From: Verrucomicrobiota bacterium
Lineage (GTDB): Bacteria > Verrucomicrobiota > Verrucomicrobiia > Limisphaerales > JAEYXS01
Direction of reading: 5' to 3'
Length of the DNA: 64,000 nt
NCBI GenBank assembly: GCA_023431185.1
Contig: JAEYXS010000047.1
Location: 1 to 64,000, forward strand
Below are positions 1 to 7,198 of this stretch, one piece after another. The position numbers and the translations under genes were made by a program. Each line of letters starts with the position of its first letter. The first letter of the stretch is position 1. The notes beneath the pieces were generated by a model. That model was not told the DNA's origin. It ran no database searches and was given only the letters and a program-made list of their open reading frames with translations.

Positions 1-10
1 CCTTCGGGTT

Positions 11-25
11 CATCCCGGAGGGATG
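11..25. repeat. Small palindrome at window start
   Basis: Perfect 6-bp stem with a 3-base loop (CATCCC GGA GGGATG). It is the same style of short GC-rich hairpin that recurs at 3.3-5.0 kb. No gene can be assigned to bases 1-81. Confidence 0.5.
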
Positions 26-81
26 CTTGGAATTGAGGCATCTAACTGGAATGGCTTGAAAGCGGGCGAAGCAAGGCCACT

Positions 82-255
82 ATGAAACCATATCCTATGA
101 ACAAGGTCCGCCCATCCAAGCTTGCCCTGGCCGCCGCCGGACTTTTGCTGCTGTTATTGATCAGCCTGCTTTTGCCGCCCATCGAGACCAAAGCGAAAGC
201 CGAACCGACACGCATCAAGACCAGCGTGAACCGGGTGGATCAACCTGTCCGCTAG
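82..255 (+). CDS. Small single-pass membrane or secreted protein, 57 aa
   Basis: A short frame opens with ATG at 82 and ends with TAG at 253-255. The product begins with a basic stretch (about 13 residues with K and R), then a strongly hydrophobic run of about 20 residues (AAAGLLLLLLISLLLPP), then a polar basic tail. That is the layout of a small inner-membrane anchor or a signal peptide with a short mature part. No family is recognised. It ends three bases before the convergent gene at 258-686. An in-frame ATG at 97 is an alternative start. The coding call rests only on the membrane segment and clean boundaries. Confidence 0.45.
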   Translation: MKPYPMNKVRPSKLALAAAGLLLLLLISLLLPPIETKAKAEPTRIKTSVNRVDQPVR

Positions 256-257
256 CA

Positions 258-686
258 TCACCGCTTCGTGTAATGCGTCTGCAACTTTTCTATCATTTCA
301 TCCACTTCGGCTTTCTTATGCTTGATGTTGAACGCCCCGATCAGGTCGATCACATCGTCGTAAACTGAATTGTCATCCCAATCCTCATCGAACGGTTCGT
401 CCTTCCTAGCGTAAAAGATCCCACCGGCACCACCCCATAACAAGATCGATCCGTCCTCATTCACGGCGATCACTTCCAACCCATCAAGCACCGGATAACC
501 CGCTGAGGCAAACCGTGCGTTCACCTCTTTGATCTTGAAGGGGTCAAACACCATCTCCACGACCTTTGCCTTGAAGTCAGAGTGCGTGGCCTCGATCTCA
601 AAAGGCACAAGCTCTCTCATCTTCTGCAAAGTGAGGCATTCAGTTGCGTAAGATTTTTTCAGGCTATGTCGTAGCAGATTGTCCAT
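258..686 (-). CDS. Hypothetical cytosolic protein, 142 aa
   Basis: No signal peptide or membrane segment. The centre (residues about 70-105) reads like an acidic beta-rich domain (IAVNEDGSILLWGGAGG followed by EPFDEDWDD), which loosely recalls SUKH/SMI1-KNR4 immunity-type folds, but no diagnostic motif is certain. The C-terminus is a charged helix. It lies in a run of small reverse-strand unknown genes (258-3264), 21 bases downstream of the next one, so co-transcription is possible. Function unknown. Confidence 0.6.
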   Translation of the reverse strand: MDNLLRHSLKKSYATECLTLQKMRELVPFEIEATHSDFKAKVVEMVFDPFKIKEVNARFASAGYPVLDGLEVIAVNEDGSILLWGGAGGIFYARKDEPFDEDWDDNSVYDDVIDLIGAFNIKHKKAEVDEMIEKLQTHYTKR

Positions 687-707
687 AATCTTAAAGTTTG
701 GTTGCTC

Positions 708-1526
708 TCACATGCTCCAGAAACTGAACTTGGCGATCTGATACCCGCCCGTTTCCTCGGTGATCCAGAAGGTGCCGTAGCAGCCATATCGCTGCTCTTT
801 GCGATACCAGAAGCCGATCACCTTTACGCGGCGTGTCTCCTTTTCTGAATCCTTCGGCCAGCCTTGCGCGTGAGTTGTTTTCTTCCGGGACTGCCCATCC
901 GCGAGGAGGAGTGTCATGGATTCAATCCCGAATGCACTCGGCGGACCGCTGTAGCGCGCGGAAGCCTCCGCATGCACTGACTCGAATCGTTTGAGGCTCA
1001 TCATTTCCTTCAGCTTAGCACTCAAGTCCCCATAGGCGGTGGCAAAATCACCCCGCCCGAGCGCCTCTGTATGACGTCGCACCAGGGCCACGCTCTGCTC
1101 GAAGATGACCCGCGCCACCGCAGGATCGCCGGAGTAGGGCGCGGACTTCTCCTGCACAAGTTCTCCACCGGCAAACGCAGACGTGTCCAGCCGGGGCGGC
1201 TCAGGCGCGGGTGGCGGCTCCGGGTCGAGCGCATCCCGCAACAAGATGATCACGCGATCCAGCTCCTTCAACGCCTTCTCTTGGGTCTCGTAAGGCCCCA
1301 TGGGACGCCTGCCGTAATAGATCTGCTCCCGCGCCTGGGTGTAGAGCTCGCCTTTGATGTGGTCCAGCTCTTCGATCAACCCATTGTTCAAGCCGCCGTC
1401 CTTGATTGTCTGGAGGTAGCGTTCCAAGGGCAGCACGCGGGTGTATTTGCTGTCATCAAACTCGACGAAGAAACGGCGCAGTGCGGTGAGTGCGGCGCAG
1501 AGGGTTTGGGGGTTCGGCTTGGACAT
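708..1526 (-). CDS. Hypothetical two-part protein with NTF2-like C-terminal region, 272 aa
   Basis: The N-terminal half (about residues 1-105) is helical and charged. A Pro-rich linker follows (EPPPAPEPPRLD). The C-terminal half (about 135-272) contains a helix with the pattern typical of NTF2-like/DUF4019-type folds (LGRGDFATAYGDLSAKLK) and then antiparallel strands ending in GYQIAKFSFWSM. No signal peptide. The family assignment is a guess from pattern only. It sits between two other reverse-strand unknown genes with short gaps. Confidence 0.6.
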   Translation of the reverse strand: MSKPNPQTLCAALTALRRFFVEFDDSKYTRVLPLERYLQTIKDGGLNNGLIEELDHIKGELYTQAREQIYYGRRPMGPYETQEKALKELDRVIILLRDALDPEPPPAPEPPRLDTSAFAGGELVQEKSAPYSGDPAVARVIFEQSVALVRRHTEALGRGDFATAYGDLSAKLKEMMSLKRFESVHAEASARYSGPPSAFGIESMTLLLADGQSRKKTTHAQGWPKDSEKETRRVKVIGFWYRKEQRYGCYGTFWITEETGGYQIAKFSFWSM

Positions 1527-1571
1527 AACTATTGGTGAAGGAACGGGAGCTTCACCGGGGCTACATTTAAC

Positions 1572-2159
1572 TTACTCCACCCAGATCAAATCATTTTCCG
1601 TCAATCCGTGGGGCATTTCGCCATCCATGATATAGCTATATCCACAACCTGCACAAAATGAAGGGATGCCTAGCAGCTTTGCCAGTTCTTCGTGTCGCTC
1701 CACTTCGAAGGTGTAACCGTCGTTTTCATCGAAAGCGGATTTGCGTAATACTGCATCCACTTCTTGGACTTTATCCGACCCGAATGCGGTGCAGAGCTTT
1801 TGTGCATCGCCACCTGCGGGAGGAGAGAACGCCTCGTCATCATCCGAGTACATGTCAGGATCATAATCGTCCGGCATGGAATCATATTCATCGACCAGCT
1901 CACCGTCCTGGTACAAATGATACCACAGCAGGTCATCATCATGATTTAGGACGGCCAGCACCGGACAATTGAACTCGGTGGAAAGTGTGGAACCGAGCTG
2001 GGCAATGATTTCCTGGTCTTGCCCGTCGGAGACTTCATCAAAGACAACGACACAACCATTTACCTGAGCGGAAACAATGGCTGAACGCCCGGTGAGGGAT
2101 TGGGCAACAGCTTGCTGGCTGGGGCCGCGGAGCGTGTAATTCGTATAAAAGTTTCCCAT
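1572..2159 (-). CDS. Hypothetical protein with acidic centre, 195 aa
   Basis: The start is placed at the second possible ATG (2159), where the product begins MGNFYTNYTLRG and runs into a beta-strand pattern resembling small conserved proteins of Planctomycetes/Verrucomicrobia. The upstream ATG at 2180 would add seven residues. The middle is very acidic (about residues 85-105, rich in D, E, Y). A CAGCGY segment near residue 175 has two closely spaced cysteines, too few for a clear zinc site. No signal or membrane segment. Function unknown. Confidence 0.6.
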   Translation of the reverse strand: MGNFYTNYTLRGPSQQAVAQSLTGRSAIVSAQVNGCVVVFDEVSDGQDQEIIAQLGSTLSTEFNCPVLAVLNHDDDLLWYHLYQDGELVDEYDSMPDDYDPDMYSDDDEAFSPPAGGDAQKLCTAFGSDKVQEVDAVLRKSAFDENDGYTFEVERHEELAKLLGIPSFCAGCGYSYIMDGEMPHGLTENDLIWVE

Positions 2160-2281
2160 AACCTTGACTCCATTGAGCAAAGTTTTAGGGGGGCATTTAT
2201 TTTTTGACGAGTCTATTTCGGCGCTTCTTGTCTACCTGCAGCTTCCTGGTAATGGATGAAAGAGTGACTCGGGGCAAAACG

Positions 2282-2334
2282 AGAAGGAAACTCATTCGCC
2301 CCTCTGGGGCGGGCCAACCCGGCTGTTTCCTTCT
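2282..2334. repeat. GC-rich palindrome nested in a longer inverted repeat
   Basis: Outer 10-bp arms (AGAAGGAAAC at 2282-2291, GTTTCCTTCT at 2325-2334) enclose a CGCCCC TCT GGGGCG palindrome. The same CATCCGCCCC...GGGGCGGG pattern recurs at about 3868-3888 and 3938-3962, so this is an interspersed repeat. It covers the 3' end of the P460-like gene at 2292-2927, and the last 10 or so residues of that protein are encoded by it. Confidence 0.65.
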
Positions 2335-2927
2335 TGTTGCCAGGTGCCGAACACATAGTCCGTCCTTTGTGCATACGCATGACACTTTACGCACGTGGCG
2401 ATGCGGCCGCTCTCGTTCTTTGCCGGTTTCTTCAGAAAATAGAGCGCCACCGGATCCTCGAAATAAAAATATTCCCAATCCCCATTGGCCGGGTCGTAGC
2501 CGGGTGGGCGTTTGATCATCCCACCCACGCCGTTGTCCGTAGCCTTGGTCATGTCATTCCCGGATGAGTCGAAATAGGGGACAAAAGACTTGTGTTTTAC
2601 GATCACTGAATCGACGGGATACGGTTGGTTACGTGCGGGAAATGCCTTCGCCGCAGGGTCGTTCATGTAGATAGTGATGGCCGTATTGGCATGCGGGCCG
2701 TGTTTTTCCCGGGCCTTTTCCACCTGTCCCACACTGGCGCCGACACAGAGCCGGGCCAGTTCCGGGTTCACGAAGACTTCCTGGGCCGTGATCTGGTGGT
2801 AGTTCGTGAAGTTGGTGGCGATATCTTTTACTTTGGGGGAGTGGTCGGAAGCGCAACCGCCCAGACATAAAGCGCCCACCAAGAGCAGCAGCGGCCAACC
2901 GTTCAGAAAAGAAATTCGCGTCTTCAT
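2292..2927 (-). CDS. Cytochrome P460-like haem lipoprotein
   Basis: Start at 2927 gives a lipoprotein signal with lipobox LCLGGC near residue 22, so the mature protein should be attached to an envelope membrane. A single CVKCH haem c motif lies near the C-terminus, preceded by DPVALYFLKKPAK, and the middle has the strands seen in cytochrome P460 family proteins (FPARNQPYPVDSVIVKHK). Family members are mono-haem periplasmic proteins acting on hydroxylamine or as small redox carriers; the substrate here is unknown. The gene starts 8 bases after the stop of the membrane protein at 2935-3264. The final residues (SRVGPPQRGE) come from an interspersed palindrome. Confidence 0.75.
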   Translation of the reverse strand: MKTRISFLNGWPLLLLVGALCLGGCASDHSPKVKDIATNFTNYHQITAQEVFVNPELARLCVGASVGQVEKAREKHGPHANTAITIYMNDPAAKAFPARNQPYPVDSVIVKHKSFVPYFDSSGNDMTKATDNGVGGMIKRPPGYDPANGDWEYFYFEDPVALYFLKKPAKNESGRIATCVKCHAYAQRTDYVFGTWQQEGNSRVGPPQRGE

Positions 2928-2934
2928 ACGCTGG

Positions 2935-3264
2935 CTATCCACGTTCGACGATGTTGATGATGACACTGGAAACTGGGACGGAGAGCAGGCTGAAGCAAGC
3001 CGTCAGCAGCACGACCTTGGCCGGGAAAATAATTTCTCCCCGCCAAAGACCGCGCACAAAATACAACACCGCAGCCTGAGCCAGAAACACACCGCCTAGG
3101 ATACCGATGGCACTGATAACTATAGGGAAATCATCGAAACCAAAGAGCAACTGCCACACCGCCGTGAAAAGCAGGCCAAAGCCGAACGGCAACCAGCCGA
3201 TGGCCGGGATGGCCACCAAAATGAGGCCGGTCTGCTGCAGGCGGCGTTTGAGGTAGTCAGTCAT
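2935..3264 (-). CDS. Small integral membrane protein, 109 aa
   Basis: Start placed at 3264 (MTDYLKRRLQQTG), giving a basic amphipathic N-terminus and then three hydrophobic segments: about residues 12-38, 45-68 and 80-104. An upstream start at 3333 would add 23 residues with no membrane-protein logic. No known family. It lies directly upstream of the P460-like lipoprotein on the same strand with 7 bases between them, so the two probably form an operon. Confidence 0.65.
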   Translation of the reverse strand: MTDYLKRRLQQTGLILVAIPAIGWLPFGFGLLFTAVWQLLFGFDDFPIVISAIGILGGVFLAQAAVLYFVRGLWRGEIIFPAKVVLLTACFSLLSVPVSSVIINIVERG

Positions 3265-3378
3265 GTTCAAGAGTCCTGAACGACCTGTCCTTGCTATGCT
3301 TAGAAGATAGCCCTTCAACATCCACATCGTCAAACGGGAAGGAGCGCCAACCGCTGCTTCTAGCCCGGAGGGCGAAAG

Positions 3379-3542
3379 AAAATAGCCCAGTGATTAATCA
3401 CTGGGTAAAGTAGGCGTAGCCAGCAAGTCCCGTCAGGGACGAAAGAATCTTTTGATTCATCCAACAGCCCATCTCTTTCGCCCCTGACGGGGCTCGGCAA
3501 TTCCAAGGCAGATTTCCCGGCGATAAATCGCTGGGCTATTTT
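3379..3542. mobile_element. REPIN-like composite element, family A
   Basis: A 164-base unit bounded by 27-base inverted arms at 3379-3405 and 3516-3542. Each arm starts AAAATAGCCCAG reading inward and contains its own palindrome (CCCAGTGATT/AATCACTGGG in the left arm). Comparing arms, the T-A pair at arm positions 13 and 22 is replaced by C-G, so the stem is kept. No coding capacity, so any movement would need an enzyme supplied in trans; no REP-associated transposase (RAYT) gene is in this window. Confidence 0.6.
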
Positions 3543-3566
3543 CGCGGTGTCCCTAACGGGACGGAT

Positions 3567-3722
3567 GGAGCGCGGCTTTTAAGCCGCTTCAAGGTTTGAG
3601 CTAACAAAGCATGAGAAATATTTGACGGCATTCAAGAAGGGGACGCGCAGAGTTTAGGTGCCATCGGCATTTTCTATACTGACCGGCTTGCGGAGGTTGA
3701 AGCGGCTTAAAAGCCGCGCTCC
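3567..3722. mobile_element. REPIN-like inverted pair, family B
   Basis: Perfect 26-base inverted arms at 3567-3592 and 3697-3722 flank 104 bases. Each arm begins GGAGCGCG and contains an internal hairpin GCGGCTTTTAAGCCGC. Arms with the same head sequence recur at 24092-24118 (inside copA) and 51121-51230. No reading frame inside is convincing. Confidence 0.65.
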
Positions 3723-3977
3723 TGATGCTGGCACCCCTGCCGGGGTGGGGGAGAATTTTGAAAACGTGACCGGTGGTGTCGCTCGTGCCTCGCGAAACCA
3801 CCGGCTACATGCTTTCAAGCCTCCGGCTTGAATTGCAAGAATGCCATCAAACGGGAAGGGGGTTCATCCGCCCCGCTGGGGCGGGCCGAAGTTATGGATG
3901 GTTTCCCACGGGTTCCCGTTGGTCACCCGTGGCTACTATCATCCGCCCCTCCGGGGCGGGGGCAGCGGCGGTCCGCT

Positions 3978-4325
3978 TTATCCGAAGAAGCAGCCGTGCG
4001 GGTCGCGGTCTACTTGGGCGAGGATGGCTTCGATGGTTTTGGCTTCGGGGAAGGGTTCGTAGGCATTCCACTTCCCGCTCGCGCGCATCCAGTAGAGCCG
4101 CCAGACCTGGCGCGAATCTACCCATTTGGTTTTGGCGATGGGGAGTTCGAGGATCTGGTCCGCATTCTGAAAATGGGGGCGCAGATGGTAGAGCAATACT
4201 TCTGAGCCTTTGATGTCGGCGCGGATGTCCAACTTGGGGCGGATGTGCGCGGGCGGGCGGCGTTTCTCGATGAAGGCTCCGATGGCGGACAGGCAGGCTT
4301 GGAGTTGGGCGGGGGGCAACGGCAT
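3978..4325 (-). CDS. DUF3024 family protein, 115 aa
   Basis: Matches the DUF3024 pattern by eye: an N-terminal helix with basic RRPPAHIRPKLDI, a strand HYLRPHF-like segment (LLYHLRPHF), a conserved W-R-L-Y-W region (VWRLYWMRASGKWNAYEP) and the terminal VDRDPHGCFFG signature. Length is normal for the family, whose function is unknown. Start ATG at 4325; the frame is open further upstream in other phases only. It is isolated, with repeat-rich DNA on both sides. Confidence 0.8.
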   Translation of the reverse strand: MPLPPAQLQACLSAIGAFIEKRRPPAHIRPKLDIRADIKGSEVLLYHLRPHFQNADQILELPIAKTKWVDSRQVWRLYWMRASGKWNAYEPFPEAKTIEAILAQVDRDPHGCFFG

Positions 4326-4480
4326 GGGTGGAATTATCTGTCGCGATATCTTGGCGGGTCAATGCGGGAATGGCGGGAGGGGGGGTGAATAGAAGCGTTG
4401 GTGGCTACGGAGGACCCCGACACGGATGTCGGGGCACGGGACGCGTGCTTCGTCGGTCGGACGAGGAAATCGGTAGAATT

Positions 4481-4508
4481 CCTCGGCACATGTACACAAG
4501 TGCCGAGG
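4481..4508. repeat. Perfect hairpin
   Basis: CCTCGGCAC and GTGCCGAGG form a 9-bp stem around a 10-base loop in gene-free DNA. It is not followed by a T-run, so it is not a simple terminator. Confidence 0.5.
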
Positions 4509-4993
4509 CATGGGAGGGGAAATTTTCTGGCATCCCTTCAGGAGGCACTCCCCTATCGTGGTTTTCCGGAGGTATCACCCGCCACAGCGGATTCAACCTC
4601 CGGCTACTTTCGGTCAACCCTCCGGGTTGAAGAGGCAAGCGGACTCATTCACTTGAATATATACCCAGCCGATTGAAAGGCGGGACTCTTACGGGGAGGG
4701 GTGAGTTGACGCTAATTTCGCGAATCGGCGCGAATTATTTTGAGGGTTTTCGGGATTTTAAGGGCGATTTCAGGTTTAACCTGTTCGTTTTAAACAAGTT
4801 GCATCTTGTTAAAATATTTTCAAGAAAAGGGGACCATGGACAGCCAATGTCCTACCCCCCTCTTTAAATTATGAATCATGAAGGATGAGTTAGGAATAAA
4901 AAATGGGAAACGATGGGGAGAGGGGAAAGACCCGGCATATTCGGGAGAACGGCGGTGCCCCGACCTATCGGCACGGGTTCAGGGCCCTAGTTT

Positions 4994-5015
4994 GGGACGA
5001 GGAGCACCTCGTCCC
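4994..5015. repeat. Perfect hairpin
   Basis: GGGACGAGG, loop AGCA, CCTCGTCCC. Nine base pairs, no T-run, about 110 bases before pgk. It could be part of the pgk leader or another interspersed palindrome. Confidence 0.5.
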
Positions 5016-5125
5016 TACCGAGAGAGATCAGGAGCGAGCAAATGTCACGAAATCGGGCTTTGACTGCGAGAACGCTTTCGCTATGCTCCCCGACCTATTT
5101 TGTTAGGGTCAATTTAAGTGATTTT

Positions 5126-6382
5126 ATGGCTAAACTGACGGTCAATGATCTGAATGTGCGCGGCAAACGGGTGTTTGTACGGGTGGATTACAACGTGCCG
5201 ATGGAAGAAAAAGATGGCCAGATGGTCATCAATGACATCACGCGCATCAAGGAAACGCTGCCTACTCTCGATCTGCTGGTGAAGGGTGGCGCGAAGGTCA
5301 TTTTGGCGGCGCATTTGGGCCGTCCGAAGGGCCAGCGCGAGCCGTCGATGTCGCTCCGCCCGGTGGCGGTGAAGCTGGCGGACATGCTGGGTCGTCCGGT
5401 GGCGTTCGTGGATGATTGCATCGGGGAGAAGGTGGCGCAGACGGTGGGCGCGATGCAGGAAGGCGATATTTTGGTGCTGGAGAACGTGCGTTATTACAAC
5501 GAGGAAGAGGCGAATGACGCCGCGTTCGCCGAGAAGCTGGCCGCGAATGCGGACATCTATGTGAATGACGCATTCGGGGCGGCGCATCGCGCGCATGCTT
5601 CCACTGCGGGCATCGCCCAAGTCATCGCCAAGCGCGGTGGCCAGTGCGCAGCGGGTCTGTTGATGGAGCGGGAGTTGAAGTTTTTGGGTGATGAGCTGGA
5701 AGCTCCGGCGAGTCCCTTCGTGGTGATCCTCGGTGGCGCGAAAGTTTCCGACAAGATCAAGGTGATCGATCGTTTGCTGGAGAAGGCGGACACGATTTTG
5801 ATCGGTGGCGCGATGGCGTATACGTTCAAGCTCGCGATGGGTTATCAGACGGGCAAGTCGCTGGTGGAGAAGGACGCGACGACCGTGGCAGTGCGTGCAT
5901 TGGCGAAGGCTGCGGACCGCGGTGTGAAGTTCCTGTTGCCGACGGATAACATCATCGCCACGCCGCAGGACACGGGCAAGTTGAACAAGAAGGGCAAGCC
6001 GGTGTTCGAGTTCGTGAACCCGAAGGTGAACACGGCGGCGGACATCCCGGAGAACGAAGAGGGATTTGATATCGGACCGGCCACGGCCAAGCGTTATGCG
6101 GAAGTGGTGAAGGGTGCGAAGACGGTGCTCTGGAACGGGCCGATGGGCATGTTCGAGGACAAGCGTTTCGCGGAAGGCACGAATGCGGTGGCACTCGCCG
6201 TCGTGGAAGCCACGGAGAAGAACGGCGCGAAGACGATCATCGGCGGCGGTGACAGCGTGAAGGCGCTGAACAAGGCCGGTCTGGGCGACAAGGTGACGTT
6301 TATGAGCACGGGCGGCGGCGCGAGCCTGGAATTCCTCGAAGGCGCGGAATTGCCGGGGGTGGCGGCATTGAGCAACAAGTAA
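5126..6382 (+). CDS. pgk: Phosphoglycerate kinase
   Basis: Cytosolic enzyme of lower glycolysis: 1,3-bisphosphoglycerate + ADP to 3-phosphoglycerate + ATP. 418 aa from the ATG at 5126 (MAKLTVNDLN), normal for the family; the longer upstream frame is non-homologous. Visible signatures: RVDYNVPM near the N-terminus, AAHLGRPKG, the VLENVRYYNEEE strand, VILGGAKVSDKI, FDIGPATAKRYAE, TVLWNGPMGMFE, and the nucleotide-site loops IIGGGDSVKAL and STGGGASLEFLEG. First gene of a pgk-tpiA-secG operon (25-base and 26-base gaps), a common bacterial arrangement. Confidence 0.98.
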   Translation: MAKLTVNDLNVRGKRVFVRVDYNVPMEEKDGQMVINDITRIKETLPTLDLLVKGGAKVILAAHLGRPKGQREPSMSLRPVAVKLADMLGRPVAFVDDCIGEKVAQTVGAMQEGDILVLENVRYYNEEEANDAAFAEKLAANADIYVNDAFGAAHRAHASTAGIAQVIAKRGGQCAAGLLMERELKFLGDELEAPASPFVVILGGAKVSDKIKVIDRLLEKADTILIGGAMAYTFKLAMGYQTGKSLVEKDATTVAVRALAKAADRGVKFLLPTDNIIATPQDTGKLNKKGKPVFEFVNPKVNTAADIPENEEGFDIGPATAKRYAEVVKGAKTVLWNGPMGMFEDKRFAEGTNAVALAVVEATEKNGAKTIIGGGDSVKALNKAGLGDKVTFMSTGGGASLEFLEGAELPGVAALSNK

Positions 6383-6407
6383 GCAATTTCTAACGAGAGA
6401 CACGCAC

Positions 6408-7172
6408 ATGGACAAAGAACGCAAACTGATCATCGCGGGTAATTGGAAGATGAACAAGACGGTCGCCGAGGCGCTGGACCTGGTCCAAGGCTTGAAGCGC
6501 GACCTCGCGGGCGTGAAGGAAGTGGACGTGGTCGTCTGCCCGCCGTTCACGGCCTTGAGCGAAGTTTCGAAGGTCATCGTGGATGGCAACATCCGTTTGG
6601 GCGCGCAGAACATGAGCGAGCACAACGGGGGCGCTTACACGGGCGAGATCGCGGCGGGGATGTTGAAGGAATTCTCGGTGCGTTACGTGATCCTCGGCCA
6701 TAGCGAACGCCGGATGTACCAGAAGGAATCGAACGAATTGATCGCGAAGAAGGCGCTGGCCGCTTTGGCTGCGTCCATCAAGCCGATCATCTGCGTGGGC
6801 GAACTCCTCGCGGAACGGGAAGCAGGCCAGACGGAGCATATCGTGAGCCACCAGCTCCGGGGCAGCCTGGAGGGCATCTCCAAGGCGCAGATGGAGGAAG
6901 TGATCATCGCGTATGAGCCGGTGTGGGCCATCGGCACGGGCAAGACGGCGACGGCGGAGCAGGCGCAGGAAGTGCACGCGTTCATCCGCCGCGAGATTGC
7001 CGGCCTGTATGATGAAGCAGTGGCGAAGAAGGTGCGGATACAGTATGGTGGCAGTGTGAAACCGAACAATGTCCGGGAAATCCTGAGCAAGCCCGACGTG
7101 GACGGCGCCCTGGTGGGCGGCGCCTCGTTGGAGTTGCGCGGATTCACGGAACTGGTAAAAAACTCGATTTAA
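6408..7172 (+). CDS. tpiA: Triosephosphate isomerase
   Basis: Interconverts dihydroxyacetone phosphate and glyceraldehyde 3-phosphate. 254 aa TIM barrel of usual length. The N-terminal GNWKMNK carries the substrate-binding Asn and Lys; LGHSERR holds the catalytic His; AYEPVWAIGTGKTAT holds the catalytic Glu and flexible loop; QYGGSVKPNN and GALVGGASL form the phosphate site. A purine stretch (GAGAGA) about 9 bases before the ATG can act as ribosome-binding site. It lies 25 bases after pgk and 26 before secG. Confidence 0.98.
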   Translation: MDKERKLIIAGNWKMNKTVAEALDLVQGLKRDLAGVKEVDVVVCPPFTALSEVSKVIVDGNIRLGAQNMSEHNGGAYTGEIAAGMLKEFSVRYVILGHSERRMYQKESNELIAKKALAALAASIKPIICVGELLAEREAGQTEHIVSHQLRGSLEGISKAQMEEVIIAYEPVWAIGTGKTATAEQAQEVHAFIRREIAGLYDEAVAKKVRIQYGGSVKPNNVREILSKPDVDGALVGGASLELRGFTELVKNSI

Positions 7173-7198
7173 GAATTTAAGCGAAAAGGTAAAAGATT

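Larger units (their letters stand above)
3265..3977. repeat. Gene-free stretch packed with palindromic repeats
   Basis: No credible gene in about 710 bases. The stretch holds a composite element with paired palindromic ends (3379-3542), a second inverted pair (3567-3592 and 3697-3722), three 14-base hairpins of the form GYCCC-4-GGGRC (3427-3440, 3480-3493, 3549-3562), an ACCACCGG inverted pair (3770-3777, 3797-3804), a TTCAAGCC-TCC-GGCTTGAA hairpin (3814-3832) and two CGCCCC/GGGGCG palindromes (about 3868-3888 and 3938-3962). Open frames here are short and antisense to each other. Confidence 0.8.
4326..5125. other. Gene-free stretch upstream of pgk with hairpins
   Basis: About 800 bases without a believable gene. 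It holds perfect hairpins CCTCGGCAC-10-GTGCCGAGG (4481-4508), TCAACCC-TCC-GGGTTGA (4614-4630) and GGGACGAGG-AGCA-CCTCGTCCC (4994-5015). The last 80 bases include AT-rich tracts that could carry the pgk promoter, but no confident -35/-10 pair was found. Confidence 0.6.

Noticed and set aside
3601..3801. 66-residue open frame inside the repeat region
   Set aside because: Translates the inverted-repeat DNA, no start signal, no recognisable protein features.
3334..5125. CRISPR array in the repeat-dense region
   Set aside because: Repeats are palindromes of several unrelated families, not regularly spaced identical direct repeats with unique spacers; no cas genes nearby.
5114..6625. 503-residue open frame antisense to pgk and tpiA
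   Set aside because: Arg/His-rich composition expected from the reverse of GC-rich genes; no domain pattern; pgk and tpiA on the other strand are certain.
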